This document shows, piece after piece, positions 17,004-24,569 of a stretch of 64,000 nucleotides of DNA; the first letter of the stretch is position 1, and every line of letters starts with the position of its first letter. Source of the stretch: Actinomycetota bacterium (GTDB taxonomy: Bacteria; Actinomycetota; Geothermincolia; Geothermincolales; RBG-13-55-18); the NCBI GenBank assembly GCA_030019255.1, contig JASEFK010000009.1, forward strand, positions 53,880 through 117,879, in the 5' to 3' direction. The notes beneath the pieces are model-generated. The model saw only the letters and a list, made by a program, of their open reading frames with translations, made no database searches and had not been told where the DNA came from. The translations under genes and the position numbers were made by a program.

Positions 17004-17066
17004 AGGAAGCCGCATGTGACCCCTCTCCGTATGGAGATAAAGAGACTTTTTCCCGTGGCTCGCCCG

Positions 17067-17675
17067 TCACTCGCGTTCTTCCAGGGAGGCCAGGGCTTCG
17101 ATGGCCCTCCTTGGGCCCATGGAGATATGCACCTGGCTCACGATCATGGCTATGACCTGGTTCACCAGGGCCATTACCCAGTTTTTCCAGGCCAGCCAGA
17201 TGAGCAGATCGATGGCGGTTATCACCGACAGGCTGAGCAGCCGGTTGGGCCAGTCCCGGTGTTCCCTTTCCGCGGCGGCCTGGTGTTCCAGCAGTTCCAC
17301 GGCCTTGCGCAGGCGTTCTTCCTCGCTGTCCCAGGAGTCGTGGTCCTCCATCTTTCGGAGGTCCTCCGTGAGGGGAAGGCGGAAAAGGTTGAGGAAGACG
17401 GCCGGGTTGATCTTCCTGCCGTGCAACCCGCGCAGGGCGGAGATCCAAAGACCCAGAAGCCCCAGGGACACCAGGATGAGGATCCCCAGGTCCGCTCCCC
17501 TGGCCTCGGGGTCCTTTACGGTGGCCACCAGGATGGCGAAAACGGTGACGAGGACCAGGTAAAAGGCCATGCTCCCGAAGATGTATTTCCTGGTGGCGGC
17601 GAGCGATCTCCGCAGCGCCTCCAGAACGGTGGCCAGCCTCCCCTCATCTCCCCGCATGGTGATCGGTGAGACCAT
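17067..17675 (-). CDS. Membrane protein of unknown function
   Basis: A 202-residue protein I do not recognise. It has three or four membrane segments: IFGSMAFYLVLVTVFAILVA (~32-51), a second at LGILILVSLGLLGLWISAL (~63-81), and a C-terminal pair around LSVITAIDLLIWLAWKNWVM and LVNQVIAMIVSQ (~147-182). Between them is a charged, probably cytoplasmic helical stretch (LRKMEDHDSWDSEEERLRKAVELLEH). The ATG has AAGGAG six bases upstream, so expression is likely real. It is convergent with the SRPBCC gene. Confidence 0.62.
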   Translation of the reverse strand: MVSPITMRGDEGRLATVLEALRRSLAATRKYIFGSMAFYLVLVTVFAILVATVKDPEARGADLGILILVSLGLLGLWISALRGLHGRKINPAVFLNLFRLPLTEDLRKMEDHDSWDSEEERLRKAVELLEHQAAAEREHRDWPNRLLSLSVITAIDLLIWLAWKNWVMALVNQVIAMIVSQVHISMGPRRAIEALASLEERE

Positions 17676-18219
17676 GCGCTTCTCCTTATCCTTCCGCTTG
17701 CCGGCTTGGCTTCGCGGCGCCCCCGGTTTCTTATCCGCCTCGCGCTAGCGGTTTTTTCGCTTCCCAACCGACCATCCGAAGGTGTTGATCCGACGCGGCG
17801 CGGCGAAAACTGTGACTTTTTCTACATTATTCCCTATCCGGAAGCGTTGAACCCCCGAAGCGGTCTTTCCGCCCGCTTCGAGTGCCCAGGCGAGCGGGCA
17901 GGTGTACGGTTCGGCCGTGTCCGTCCACGTGGACATCCGGTATTCGTGGGCGGGGGTGGGCCGTCCGTATTCCACCGGGGAACGCTCCGGCACATGGTAC
18001 GCGTCACCGGTGGCGTCGAGATATCGACACCCATGACCCGGCCTGGGGAAGAAAGCCGATTAGCCCGGTATCCCCTCCGTCGGTCGGGCGATCGAGGTCC
18101 TTTGGCGAGCGGCGTGGTTTAGGACGGCGACGATCGCTTGACGTCGAGCTTGAGCCATGCAATTTTTATGTAAAAAGTTTATATATAAAATATTTACATG
18201 AGGGGGACGTTCGAGAGGT
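17676..18219. other. Intergenic region before the first MarR gene
   Basis: 544 bases between divergent genes. Mostly without recognisable content; the last 60 bases are strongly A/T-rich and carry the dyad described next. Confidence 0.45.
18168..18199 (+). promoter_or_regulatory. A/T-rich dyad upstream of the MarR gene
   Basis: ATGTAAA (18168-18174) and TTTACAT (18193-18199) enclose the perfect palindrome TTTATATATAAA (18178-18189). It lies 20-50 bases before the start codon, where a promoter and autoregulatory operator would be. Confidence 0.42.
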
Positions 18220-18687
18220 ATGGCGGGGAGGATAGAAAGCGGGAAAGACGGATTTGAGAAGGTGCTCGACGCGGTCACCGGCATCGCGGAGGCCTGGAAC
18301 GAGAGGGCCGCCGAGTGGCTGCGCGAGAACCGGGTGACCTTCGTCCAGCTCAGGGCCATCCTGCTCTTGAGCAAGGCGGGTTCGCAGACCCTGGGCCAGT
18401 TGAGCGAGGGACTCTCCCGCGCGCGCTGCACGGTGACCGGCCTGGTGGACAGGCTGGAGGCGAAGGGCCTGGTGAGGAGAAGGCGCGGCCGCGGGGACAG
18501 GCGGGTGGTTTACGTCTCCCTGACCGAAAAAGGAAGGGAGCTGGCGGAGGAGCTGAAGGAGAAAGTGGTGCCGGAGATAGCCCGGCTGGGGGAGAGGATC
18601 ATGGGCAGGCTTACGGAGTCGGAGGCCGCCGCCCTCTTTGCAGCCCTCGGAAAGCTCAGGGAAGGCATAGGCGAGATCGGCAGGTGA
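18220..18687 (+). CDS. MarR family transcriptional regulator
   Basis: A 155-residue MarR winged-helix repressor: FVQLRAILLLSKAGSQTLGQLSEGLSRARCTVTGLVDRLEAKGLVRRRRGRGDRRVVYVSLTEKGREL covers HTH and wing (residues ~40-105), flanked by dimerisation helices. The recognition helix contains a Cys (RARCTVTGLV), a possible redox or ligand site. GAGAGGT precedes the ATG. Probably controls itself and the alpha/beta hydrolase gene 180 bases downstream. Confidence 0.87.
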   Translation: MAGRIESGKDGFEKVLDAVTGIAEAWNERAAEWLRENRVTFVQLRAILLLSKAGSQTLGQLSEGLSRARCTVTGLVDRLEAKGLVRRRRGRGDRRVVYVSLTEKGRELAEELKEKVVPEIARLGERIMGRLTESEAAALFAALGKLREGIGEIGR

Positions 18688-18868
18688 TTTGCGTATCGCG
18701 GAGAACAAATCGGGGTTCCGGGAAGGACGGAAAAAGCCCGATGGCAGGAGCGGCTGATCCGCATTCCGGATTTCCCAAGGGCTTGGGGAGTCAAGTGACG
18801 GATAGGAGCTCGGAGGAACAAGGCGGATCACTTGCGTTGCGGGATTCTCGTCAGCCGGAGGGAAGGCG

Positions 18869-19966
18869 ATGTCCGTAAAGAGCATGGTGGAGATAGGGGA
18901 GAGGCTGCGCGAGATTCCCTTCGTGCCGCGCAGGCCGCGCCTCCTGGCCCTCGCGGATGCCTACTCACCGGACTTTACCAGGATAAGCACGGACATCCTG
19001 GGCGCCATGCCGGACGGCACCCGTCCTTATCCCGAGAACTTCGAGAAGGTAGTGTTTCCCAGCCTGGATGATACGCCCCTGGTGGGGATCCTGGGGCTGC
19101 ACCGGGACGGCAGGAGGCGCCCCGGGGTGGTCTTCTGCCACGGCTTCCACGGCTCCAAGAACAAAAACTACATCATGGAGGCGGCCCTCAAGGCCTTCTC
19201 GGAATGGGACTACAACGTCCTGGCCCTGGACCTGCGCGACTTCGGCGAGAGCCGGGACCTCTCGCACGCTCCCTCCACGGGCGGGTGGAAGGAAGGACAG
19301 GACATCCTGGGTGCCTGCCGCTTCCTGGGCGGGATGGAAGAAGTTACCAGTGTAGGGGCTGTGGGCTACAGCCTGGGCGCGAGCGCGGTCCTGAACGCGG
19401 CTTACCAGAACGACCTCTATTCCTACATCACCGGGGGAATCATCGCCTGGAGCGGATTCGCCTCCATGGAGGCGATAGTGTCTCGATTCAGCCGCAGGCC
19501 TCCCGTGAACGACCCCTTCTTCCCCTATTACGCGGCCTTCATTTTCCTGACCGAGATAAGGCGCCTGGAGATGCTGCGCCGGGGAAAGGAAGAGATAGTG
19601 GCCACCCTGGGCGACCGGCCCTTCTCCCCGGATTTCCGGCGCTACGTGCGGGAGGTGGTGGCCCCCCATTACGGGAAGAGCGAGGAGGCCATCTATGCCC
19701 TCTCCAGCCCCCGGAACTTCGTGGACCGGATTGAGCACCCGGTGCTCATAGTGCATGCCGAGGACGATCCGGTGTGCCCGGTGGAGGAGATGGAGGAGCT
19801 GCGCCGGGCCGGCCGCGGCAATCCCAACCTGGACATCTGGGTGCTTCCCACCGGCTCGCACTGCGCCTTCATGGGCTTCGACGAGGACTGGTACTGGGCG
19901 GTGATGCGCGGCTTTCTCGACTACTGGGCCGAGCGCGAGAGCCAGGGATTCGAGAAAGGAAGGTAA
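18869..19966 (+). CDS. Alpha/beta hydrolase family protein
   Basis: A 365-residue hydrolase with RPGVVFCHGFHGSKNKNY (oxyanion region), LALDLRDFGESR, nucleophile elbow GYSLGAS (S168), acid in VHAEDDPVCPVEEM and His in TGSHCAFMG. An N-terminal extension of ~60 residues (RLREIPFVPRRPRLLALADAY) precedes the core. The type resembles esterases or acyl-transfer hydrolases; substrate unknown. GGAGGGAAGGCG precedes the ATG. Follows the MarR gene in the same direction. Confidence 0.83.
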   Translation: MSVKSMVEIGERLREIPFVPRRPRLLALADAYSPDFTRISTDILGAMPDGTRPYPENFEKVVFPSLDDTPLVGILGLHRDGRRRPGVVFCHGFHGSKNKNYIMEAALKAFSEWDYNVLALDLRDFGESRDLSHAPSTGGWKEGQDILGACRFLGGMEEVTSVGAVGYSLGASAVLNAAYQNDLYSYITGGIIAWSGFASMEAIVSRFSRRPPVNDPFFPYYAAFIFLTEIRRLEMLRRGKEEIVATLGDRPFSPDFRRYVREVVAPHYGKSEEAIYALSSPRNFVDRIEHPVLIVHAEDDPVCPVEEMEELRRAGRGNPNLDIWVLPTGSHCAFMGFDEDWYWAVMRGFLDYWAERESQGFEKGR

Positions 19967-20006
19967 GGCCTGCTTTCCGCCCCTCACCCAGTGTTTCGCC
20001 GGGTGG

Positions 20007-20804
20007 ATGTCCGGCACCAAGGGGATGATAACCGGAGCCCCGGCGCTGGCCGGGATAACCGCTGCCTCCCTCGCCGCCCACGGTATGCACGGCTTCCGGG
20101 GCATCATAGAGCATCCAGACGGCTTTTCCAACGCCGTGTTCGAGAGGTATGACCTGGAGGAGATGGTAAGGGACCTGGGTACCGACTGGAGGACGGACAC
20201 CCACTCCCCCAAGGTCTATCCCTGCTGCGGGTGGCTGGATGCCCTGGTGGATTCGGCGCTGGAACTGCTCGAGGAGCATTCGATCACCTGGAAGGATATT
20301 GATAGGGTGGAGGTGAGGTGCCCCACGGTGACCCTGCTGCTGCGCCGGCCCCTGGAGGAGCTCCTGGACCTCATGGACCGCATCGCGGAGACGGAATGGC
20401 TGACCCCGGTCCCCCTGTTCTTCGACGCCACCTATCCCCTGGCGGTGGCCGTCATGGACCGGGAACTCACCGCGGCCCAGTTCAGGAAGGAAAGGATGAA
20501 GGACCCCGAATTGCGGAGGTTCCTGGGGCGTTTTTCCTACACCGCCGATCCCCTGCTCGACCTGAAGGAGATGGAGGAGGGCGTCAATGCTGGGGAGGTG
20601 ACCTTGTTACTCAGGGACGGCCGGAAGGTCTCCAGGTTCACGGAAGCGATGAGGGGTTCCCATCTCAACCCGGTGGACGTGGGGGAGAAGCTCGCCATCT
20701 GCACCCGGGACATCCTGGACGACGCGCGCCGGGAGGAGATCGCGGAGACGGTGGACCGTCTGGAGGAACTGGACGACGTGCGCGAGCTAACCCGCCTTCT
20801 CTGA
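20007..20804 (+). CDS. MmgE/PrpD family protein, N-terminally truncated (probable remnant)
   Basis: 265 residues matching only the second half of MmgE/PrpD dehydratases (normally ~450-470). SGTKGMITGAPALAGITAASLAAHGMHGFRG is the mid-protein helix seen in the family, then HSPKVYPCCGWLDALVDSALEL and a C-terminal domain (ADPLLDLKEMEEGVNAGEVTLLLRDGR). The helical N-terminal half with its active-site residues is missing; the upstream frame runs into the preceding hydrolase gene without family similarity. No good ribosome site precedes 20007. Full-length homologues act on methylcitrate or related acids; this copy is unlikely to be active. Confidence 0.6.
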   Translation: MSGTKGMITGAPALAGITAASLAAHGMHGFRGIIEHPDGFSNAVFERYDLEEMVRDLGTDWRTDTHSPKVYPCCGWLDALVDSALELLEEHSITWKDIDRVEVRCPTVTLLLRRPLEELLDLMDRIAETEWLTPVPLFFDATYPLAVAVMDRELTAAQFRKERMKDPELRRFLGRFSYTADPLLDLKEMEEGVNAGEVTLLLRDGRKVSRFTEAMRGSHLNPVDVGEKLAICTRDILDDARREEIAETVDRLEELDDVRELTRLL

Positions 20805-21142
20805 GCGGGGGAGGTGCTCTATCTAGGACGTGACGCGCGGTCCGGGTCCCGATCGCTTCGTGTAACAGGCGTGCCCGATGCGCTTCCCTGGCTTCAGATT
20901 GCCAATCCCACGTCGAGGAGGGATATCCCGGAGCTTCCCACGGAACTCGCTGCTCTGCCGCGGTGAGAAAGGGACTTGCCAGGCAGGGTTAACGGCCCCC
21001 GACGTTTCTCTCGAGCATCGGTTGCCTCGCGGGGCGTGAGATATCCTTTCCACCCTTATGACGGTGGTGGGTGTGGCATAATGTTGGCGTGGCGGCGCGA
21101 GAGAGAATCACTCCCCCAGCGCGGGAGGCGGAGGAAGTCGGC
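20805..21142. other. Intergenic region before the second MarR gene
   Basis: 338 bases with no gene. A possible -10 (CATAAT, 21077-21082) lies before the MarR gene but has no fitting -35. Nothing else recognised. Confidence 0.4.
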
Positions 21143-21616
21143 ATGACGAAGGAGCGGGAGCGGCGGGAGGAACTGGCGGAACGCCTCATCGAGAGCCTCG
21201 GCGTCATCATGCGCATCCGGGGCAACGCCTTTCGCCGGGCTGTGGGCAAGCACGGGGTGACCCTGCCCCAGTTCTTCCTCCTGAAGATGGTCAAAGCCCA
21301 CGGGGAGATGACCGTCACCCAGGCCTCCCAGGTGATGATGGTGGCGGCGCCCACCGCCAGCCGGATGATCGACAACCTTTGCGAGAAGGGGTGGCTGGAG
21401 AGATGGAAGGACCCGGAGAACCGCCGCCTTACCCGGGTACGCCTCACGCGGGAAGGCCACCGAATCCTGGAGGAACTGGGGATGATGCAGAAGGAGGAGC
21501 TCCTGAGACTCATCGATGACCATGACCTGCGGGAGATCGAGTCCTTCCTGGGGTGGCTGGAGAGGTTCACCGCCCGGCTTTCGGCCGCCCTGGAAGGGGA
21601 ATCGGATCGAGGGTAG
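21143..21616 (+). CDS. MarR family transcriptional regulator
   Basis: A 157-residue MarR repressor: VTLPQFFLLKMVKAHGEMTVTQASQVMMVAAPTASRMIDNLCEKGWLERWKDPENRRLTRVRLTREGHRIL forms HTH and wing. The ATG at 21143 follows GGAGGAAG; the frame extends 24 codons further left without a ribosome site. It precedes an ABC-2 exporter pair, a common MarR target, and a MarR-like palindrome lies directly before the exporter. Confidence 0.87.
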   Translation: MTKERERREELAERLIESLGVIMRIRGNAFRRAVGKHGVTLPQFFLLKMVKAHGEMTVTQASQVMMVAAPTASRMIDNLCEKGWLERWKDPENRRLTRVRLTREGHRILEELGMMQKEELLRLIDDHDLREIESFLGWLERFTARLSAALEGESDRG

Positions 21617-22019
21617 ACCTTCCGGAAACCCCTTGCCTTTATTGGATGTCGCACTGGAGTGCGATTCGGTCCCAAGAAACGCTTCTACGATTCGAAGAAT
21701 GACTGGAGAGGGCTGCATTGTTCTTTGAGCAGAAAAACGGTTTTTACAGGCGCCATGACGGATCGATGATGCGACCGGGGCCTGGCTTCGATCTTCGGTC
21801 GCCCTCTGCCCATCTTCGGGGCGGGAAGGCAATTCTCTCGGGGGTGCGGGGACCTTGGTGTCCAAGCGAGGGGACATGGGCCAGCATGGACAGGCGGCTT
21901 CCCGCCTCCATGATCCTGCATATTGACAGGGCGGCGAGGGAGGTTTTAAGTTATGCTATGTTTAGCTGTGCTAAAAAAGGTCTTATGACCCGGAGGGTGG
22001 GTGACCGGGAGGAAGGTAC
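21617..22019. other. Intergenic region before the ABC exporter
   Basis: 403 bases; no gene. A TTGACA (21923-21928) and the palindrome at 21961 lie near the right end. The rest shows nothing recognisable. Confidence 0.45.
21961..21975. promoter_or_regulatory. MarR-type operator before the ABC exporter
   Basis: TTTAGC (21961-21966) / GCTAAA (21970-21975) is a perfect dyad with a TGT centre, 45 bases before the exporter ATG. A TTGACA at 21923-21928 lies upstream, although no good -10 is spaced from it. TTAGC/GCTAA arms are typical of MarR/SlyA operators. Confidence 0.5.
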
Positions 22020-23009
22020 ATGAAAGATTACGCGGTGGAAGTCGAGGGACTGGTGAGGAAGTTCGGGGACCTGGTCGCCGTGAACGGGGTGACCTTCAAC
22101 GTTGACCGGGGGGAGGTCTTCGGGTTCCTGGGTCCCAACGGGGCGGGGAAGACCACCACCATCAACATGCTGTGCACGCTGCTCACCCCCACCGCCGGAA
22201 AGGCCACGGTGGACGGTTTTGACGTGGTGAAGCACAAGCGGGAGGTACGCCAGCGCATAGGCCTGGTCTTCCAGGACCCCAGCCTGGACGACCGTCTCAC
22301 CGCAAACGAGAACCTGGACTTCCACGCCGTGGTCTACGCCGTTCCCCCTTCCATCCGGGAGAGCCGCAAGCGGGAACTCCTGGAGATGGTGGATCTCCTG
22401 GACCGCGCCGACGACCTGGTGATCACCTTCTCCGGGGGCATGAAGAGGAGGCTGGAGATCGCCCGGGGGCTCCTGCACCATCCCCGAGTGCTCTTCCTGG
22501 ACGAGCCCACCATCGGCCTGGATCCCCAGACCCGGAGGTATATCTGGGATTACATCAAGGACCTGAGGAGACGCGAGGAGATCACCATCTTCCTCACCAC
22601 CCATTACATGGAGGAGGCGGAGCACTGCGACCGCATCGCCATCATCGACCACGGGAACATCATCGCCATGGACACGCCCGAAAACCTCAAGAACATGGTG
22701 GGTGGGGACGTCATCCGCATGAAGACCGAAGACGATGCCCGTGCCGAGGAGCTCTTGAAGGAGAGGTTCAGGGTGAGCATCCTCGAGGACCGTGACTGTC
22801 TGTGCTTCGAGGTGGAGCGAGGCGAGGAGTTCATCCCCCGGCTAATCCGTGAGCTGGACGTGCCCATCCAGTCCATCAGCCTGCATCGCCCCACCCTGGA
22901 CGACGTATTCCTCAAGCTCACCGGAAGGGAGATCCGGGACGATGAAGCGGATGGACTCGCAGGCATGAGGCAGATGGTGACCAGGGTGAGGCCTCCCTTC
23001 GCCCGTTAG
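22020..23009 (+). CDS. ABC transporter ATP-binding protein, DrrA-like
   Basis: A 329-residue ATPase: Walker A GPNGAGKTT (~40-48), Q-loop LVFQDPSLDDRLT, signature FSGGMKRRLEIARG, Walker B RVLFLDEPTIGLDP, switch His TTHYMEEAEHCD, plus the DrrA-type C-terminal domain ending HRPTLDDVFLKLTGREI. It powers the ABC-2 permease encoded next, probably exporting a drug or lipid-like compound. GGGAGGAAGG precedes the ATG. Likely repressed by the upstream MarR protein. Confidence 0.92.
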   Translation: MKDYAVEVEGLVRKFGDLVAVNGVTFNVDRGEVFGFLGPNGAGKTTTINMLCTLLTPTAGKATVDGFDVVKHKREVRQRIGLVFQDPSLDDRLTANENLDFHAVVYAVPPSIRESRKRELLEMVDLLDRADDLVITFSGGMKRRLEIARGLLHHPRVLFLDEPTIGLDPQTRRYIWDYIKDLRRREEITIFLTTHYMEEAEHCDRIAIIDHGNIIAMDTPENLKNMVGGDVIRMKTEDDARAEELLKERFRVSILEDRDCLCFEVERGEEFIPRLIRELDVPIQSISLHRPTLDDVFLKLTGREIRDDEADGLAGMRQMVTRVRPPFAR

Positions 23010-23075
23010 GCGCACGGGTGGTACGCGGACACGGGAAGTCGAGGCGGTTTATCGGAAGAACCGGAGGAAACAAGG

Positions 23076-24071
23076 ATGGGAGCTCTGGAGGAGAAAGCGG
23101 TAGACCTGGGATCAGAAGAGATCACGACGCCTGCCAGAAGTAAATCCTCCGGCCTTAGCTGGGCCATGCGCGGGATATACATCATCGTGTTGAGGGAGTT
23201 CCGGCGGTTCTGGCGTGACCGGGCGCGGCGCATAGGAGGGTTCGCCCAGCCCATCATGTACCTGGCCCTCCTGGGGGTGGGGATGCAGAGCGCCTTCAAG
23301 GTCTTCGGGGGAGGCGACGTTCCCTACATCAAGTTCATGTTCCCCGGCATCCTCGGGCTCACCGTCCTCTTCACCTCGGTGTTCTCGGCCATTTCCATCA
23401 TCTGGGACCGGGAATTCGGGTTCCTCAAGGAGGTCCTGGTCTCCCCGGTTCCCCGCTCTAGCGTGGCCCTGGGCAAGATCATCGGGGGCTCCATCACCGC
23501 CCTCATCCAGGGGGCCATCTTCCTGGTCCTGGCCTTCACCCCGTGGGTCTACGGTTTCAGCCTGGACACCCTGTGGAAGGTCCTGGCGGTAATGCCCCTT
23601 ATAATACTTATGTCCTTGAGCCTTACCTCCCTGGGGGTGTCCGTGGCCGCGCGCATGACCTCCATGGAAGGATTTCCCATAATCATGAACTTCCTCCTCA
23701 TGCCCATGTTCTTCCTCTCCGGGGCCTTCTTCCCCCTACAAGGGCTGCCCCGCTGGATGGACGTCCTCACCAAGATCGACCCCCTGACCTACGGGGTGGA
23801 CGCGCTGCGGGGGATAATGCTCAAGGGCATGAACCTGGCATCGGGGATGCCCAGCAACCTGGCCCAATTCGCCGCCTGGTTCAAGGACCCAGAGATACTG
23901 AGGATCGGGCTGGGCAAGGGATACCCGGATCCCTCGGCCCTCTCCACCATGGCCCAGCAGGCTTCCCTCCCCGCCCAGGCCCACCCGCTCTGGCTGGACG
24001 TGCTGGTGATGGCCGGTTTCGGCGCCTTCCTCTTCACCTTGGCCCTCTGGCAGTTCAACCGTGCGGAATGA
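23076..24071 (+). CDS. ABC-2 type transporter permease
   Basis: A 331-residue permease with about six membrane helices: the first around GGFAQPIMYLALLGVG, then FPGILGLTVLFTSVFSAISII, ALIQGAIFLVLAFTPWVYG, LAVMPLIILMSLSLTSLGVSV, IIMNFLLMPMFFLSGAFFPL and a last one near VLVMAGFGAFLFTLALW. The motif DREFGFLKEVLVSPVPRSSVALGK is the ABC-2 family signature. An unusual ~60-residue loop before the last helix is present. GGAGGAAACAAGG precedes the ATG. Forms the exporter with the preceding ATPase. Confidence 0.9.
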   Translation: MGALEEKAVDLGSEEITTPARSKSSGLSWAMRGIYIIVLREFRRFWRDRARRIGGFAQPIMYLALLGVGMQSAFKVFGGGDVPYIKFMFPGILGLTVLFTSVFSAISIIWDREFGFLKEVLVSPVPRSSVALGKIIGGSITALIQGAIFLVLAFTPWVYGFSLDTLWKVLAVMPLIILMSLSLTSLGVSVAARMTSMEGFPIIMNFLLMPMFFLSGAFFPLQGLPRWMDVLTKIDPLTYGVDALRGIMLKGMNLASGMPSNLAQFAAWFKDPEILRIGLGKGYPDPSALSTMAQQASLPAQAHPLWLDVLVMAGFGAFLFTLALWQFNRAE

Positions 24072-24569
24072 CGGAGCTCACTTGGTAATTGTCCGGGGAC
24101 AATCCGGGCACGGGGGAGGGAAAATCGCGAGTTCGGCCCAGGTATTACGGGCGACGGATTGGAGACCGTTTGCTCCTTGCCGACGGGACCGCGATGGGTA
24201 GCCATTCGATACCCTGCCGAACAGGTGATTTAATCACATGGGCCAGCCGCTGGAGGCCATGATCGTGTCCCAGGCGGAGACACCTGAGACGCGGTGGTCG
24301 CTTGCAAGACGCGTGTTTTCTTGGGACAGCCCTTCACTCGTGCCCGTTAACCCACCGGTAGTATGGCTGACCTCACTTCTATATAATTTACATTGAAGTC
24401 AACTTCAGCGAGGAAAGGGCGTGAGGTACTCCGCAAGATGGTTGTCTGCACTGGGCTCGGATGACCTTTTTCGAGGGGAAGGGAAACAGCGGGGAGAAAA
24501 ACACCTTTTGCCTTTTTCCGCGGCCAACCTTGTGGGGATCGGTGGGGTAGAGCCGGAAAGGAGGAGACG
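24072..24569. other. Intergenic region before the aldehyde:ferredoxin oxidoreductase gene
   Basis: About 500 bases without a gene. A small dyad GTGAT/ATCAC (24225-24237) and the promoter/operator below are the only visible elements. Confidence 0.45.
24382..24407 (+). promoter_or_regulatory. -10 element and operator of the AOR gene
   Basis: TATAAT (24382-24387) is followed 6 bases later by TGAAGT CA ACTTCA (24394-24407), a perfect dyad with a 2-base centre. No good -35 is seen, which would fit an activated promoter, but the dyad lies downstream of the -10, as for a repressor. Confidence 0.45.
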
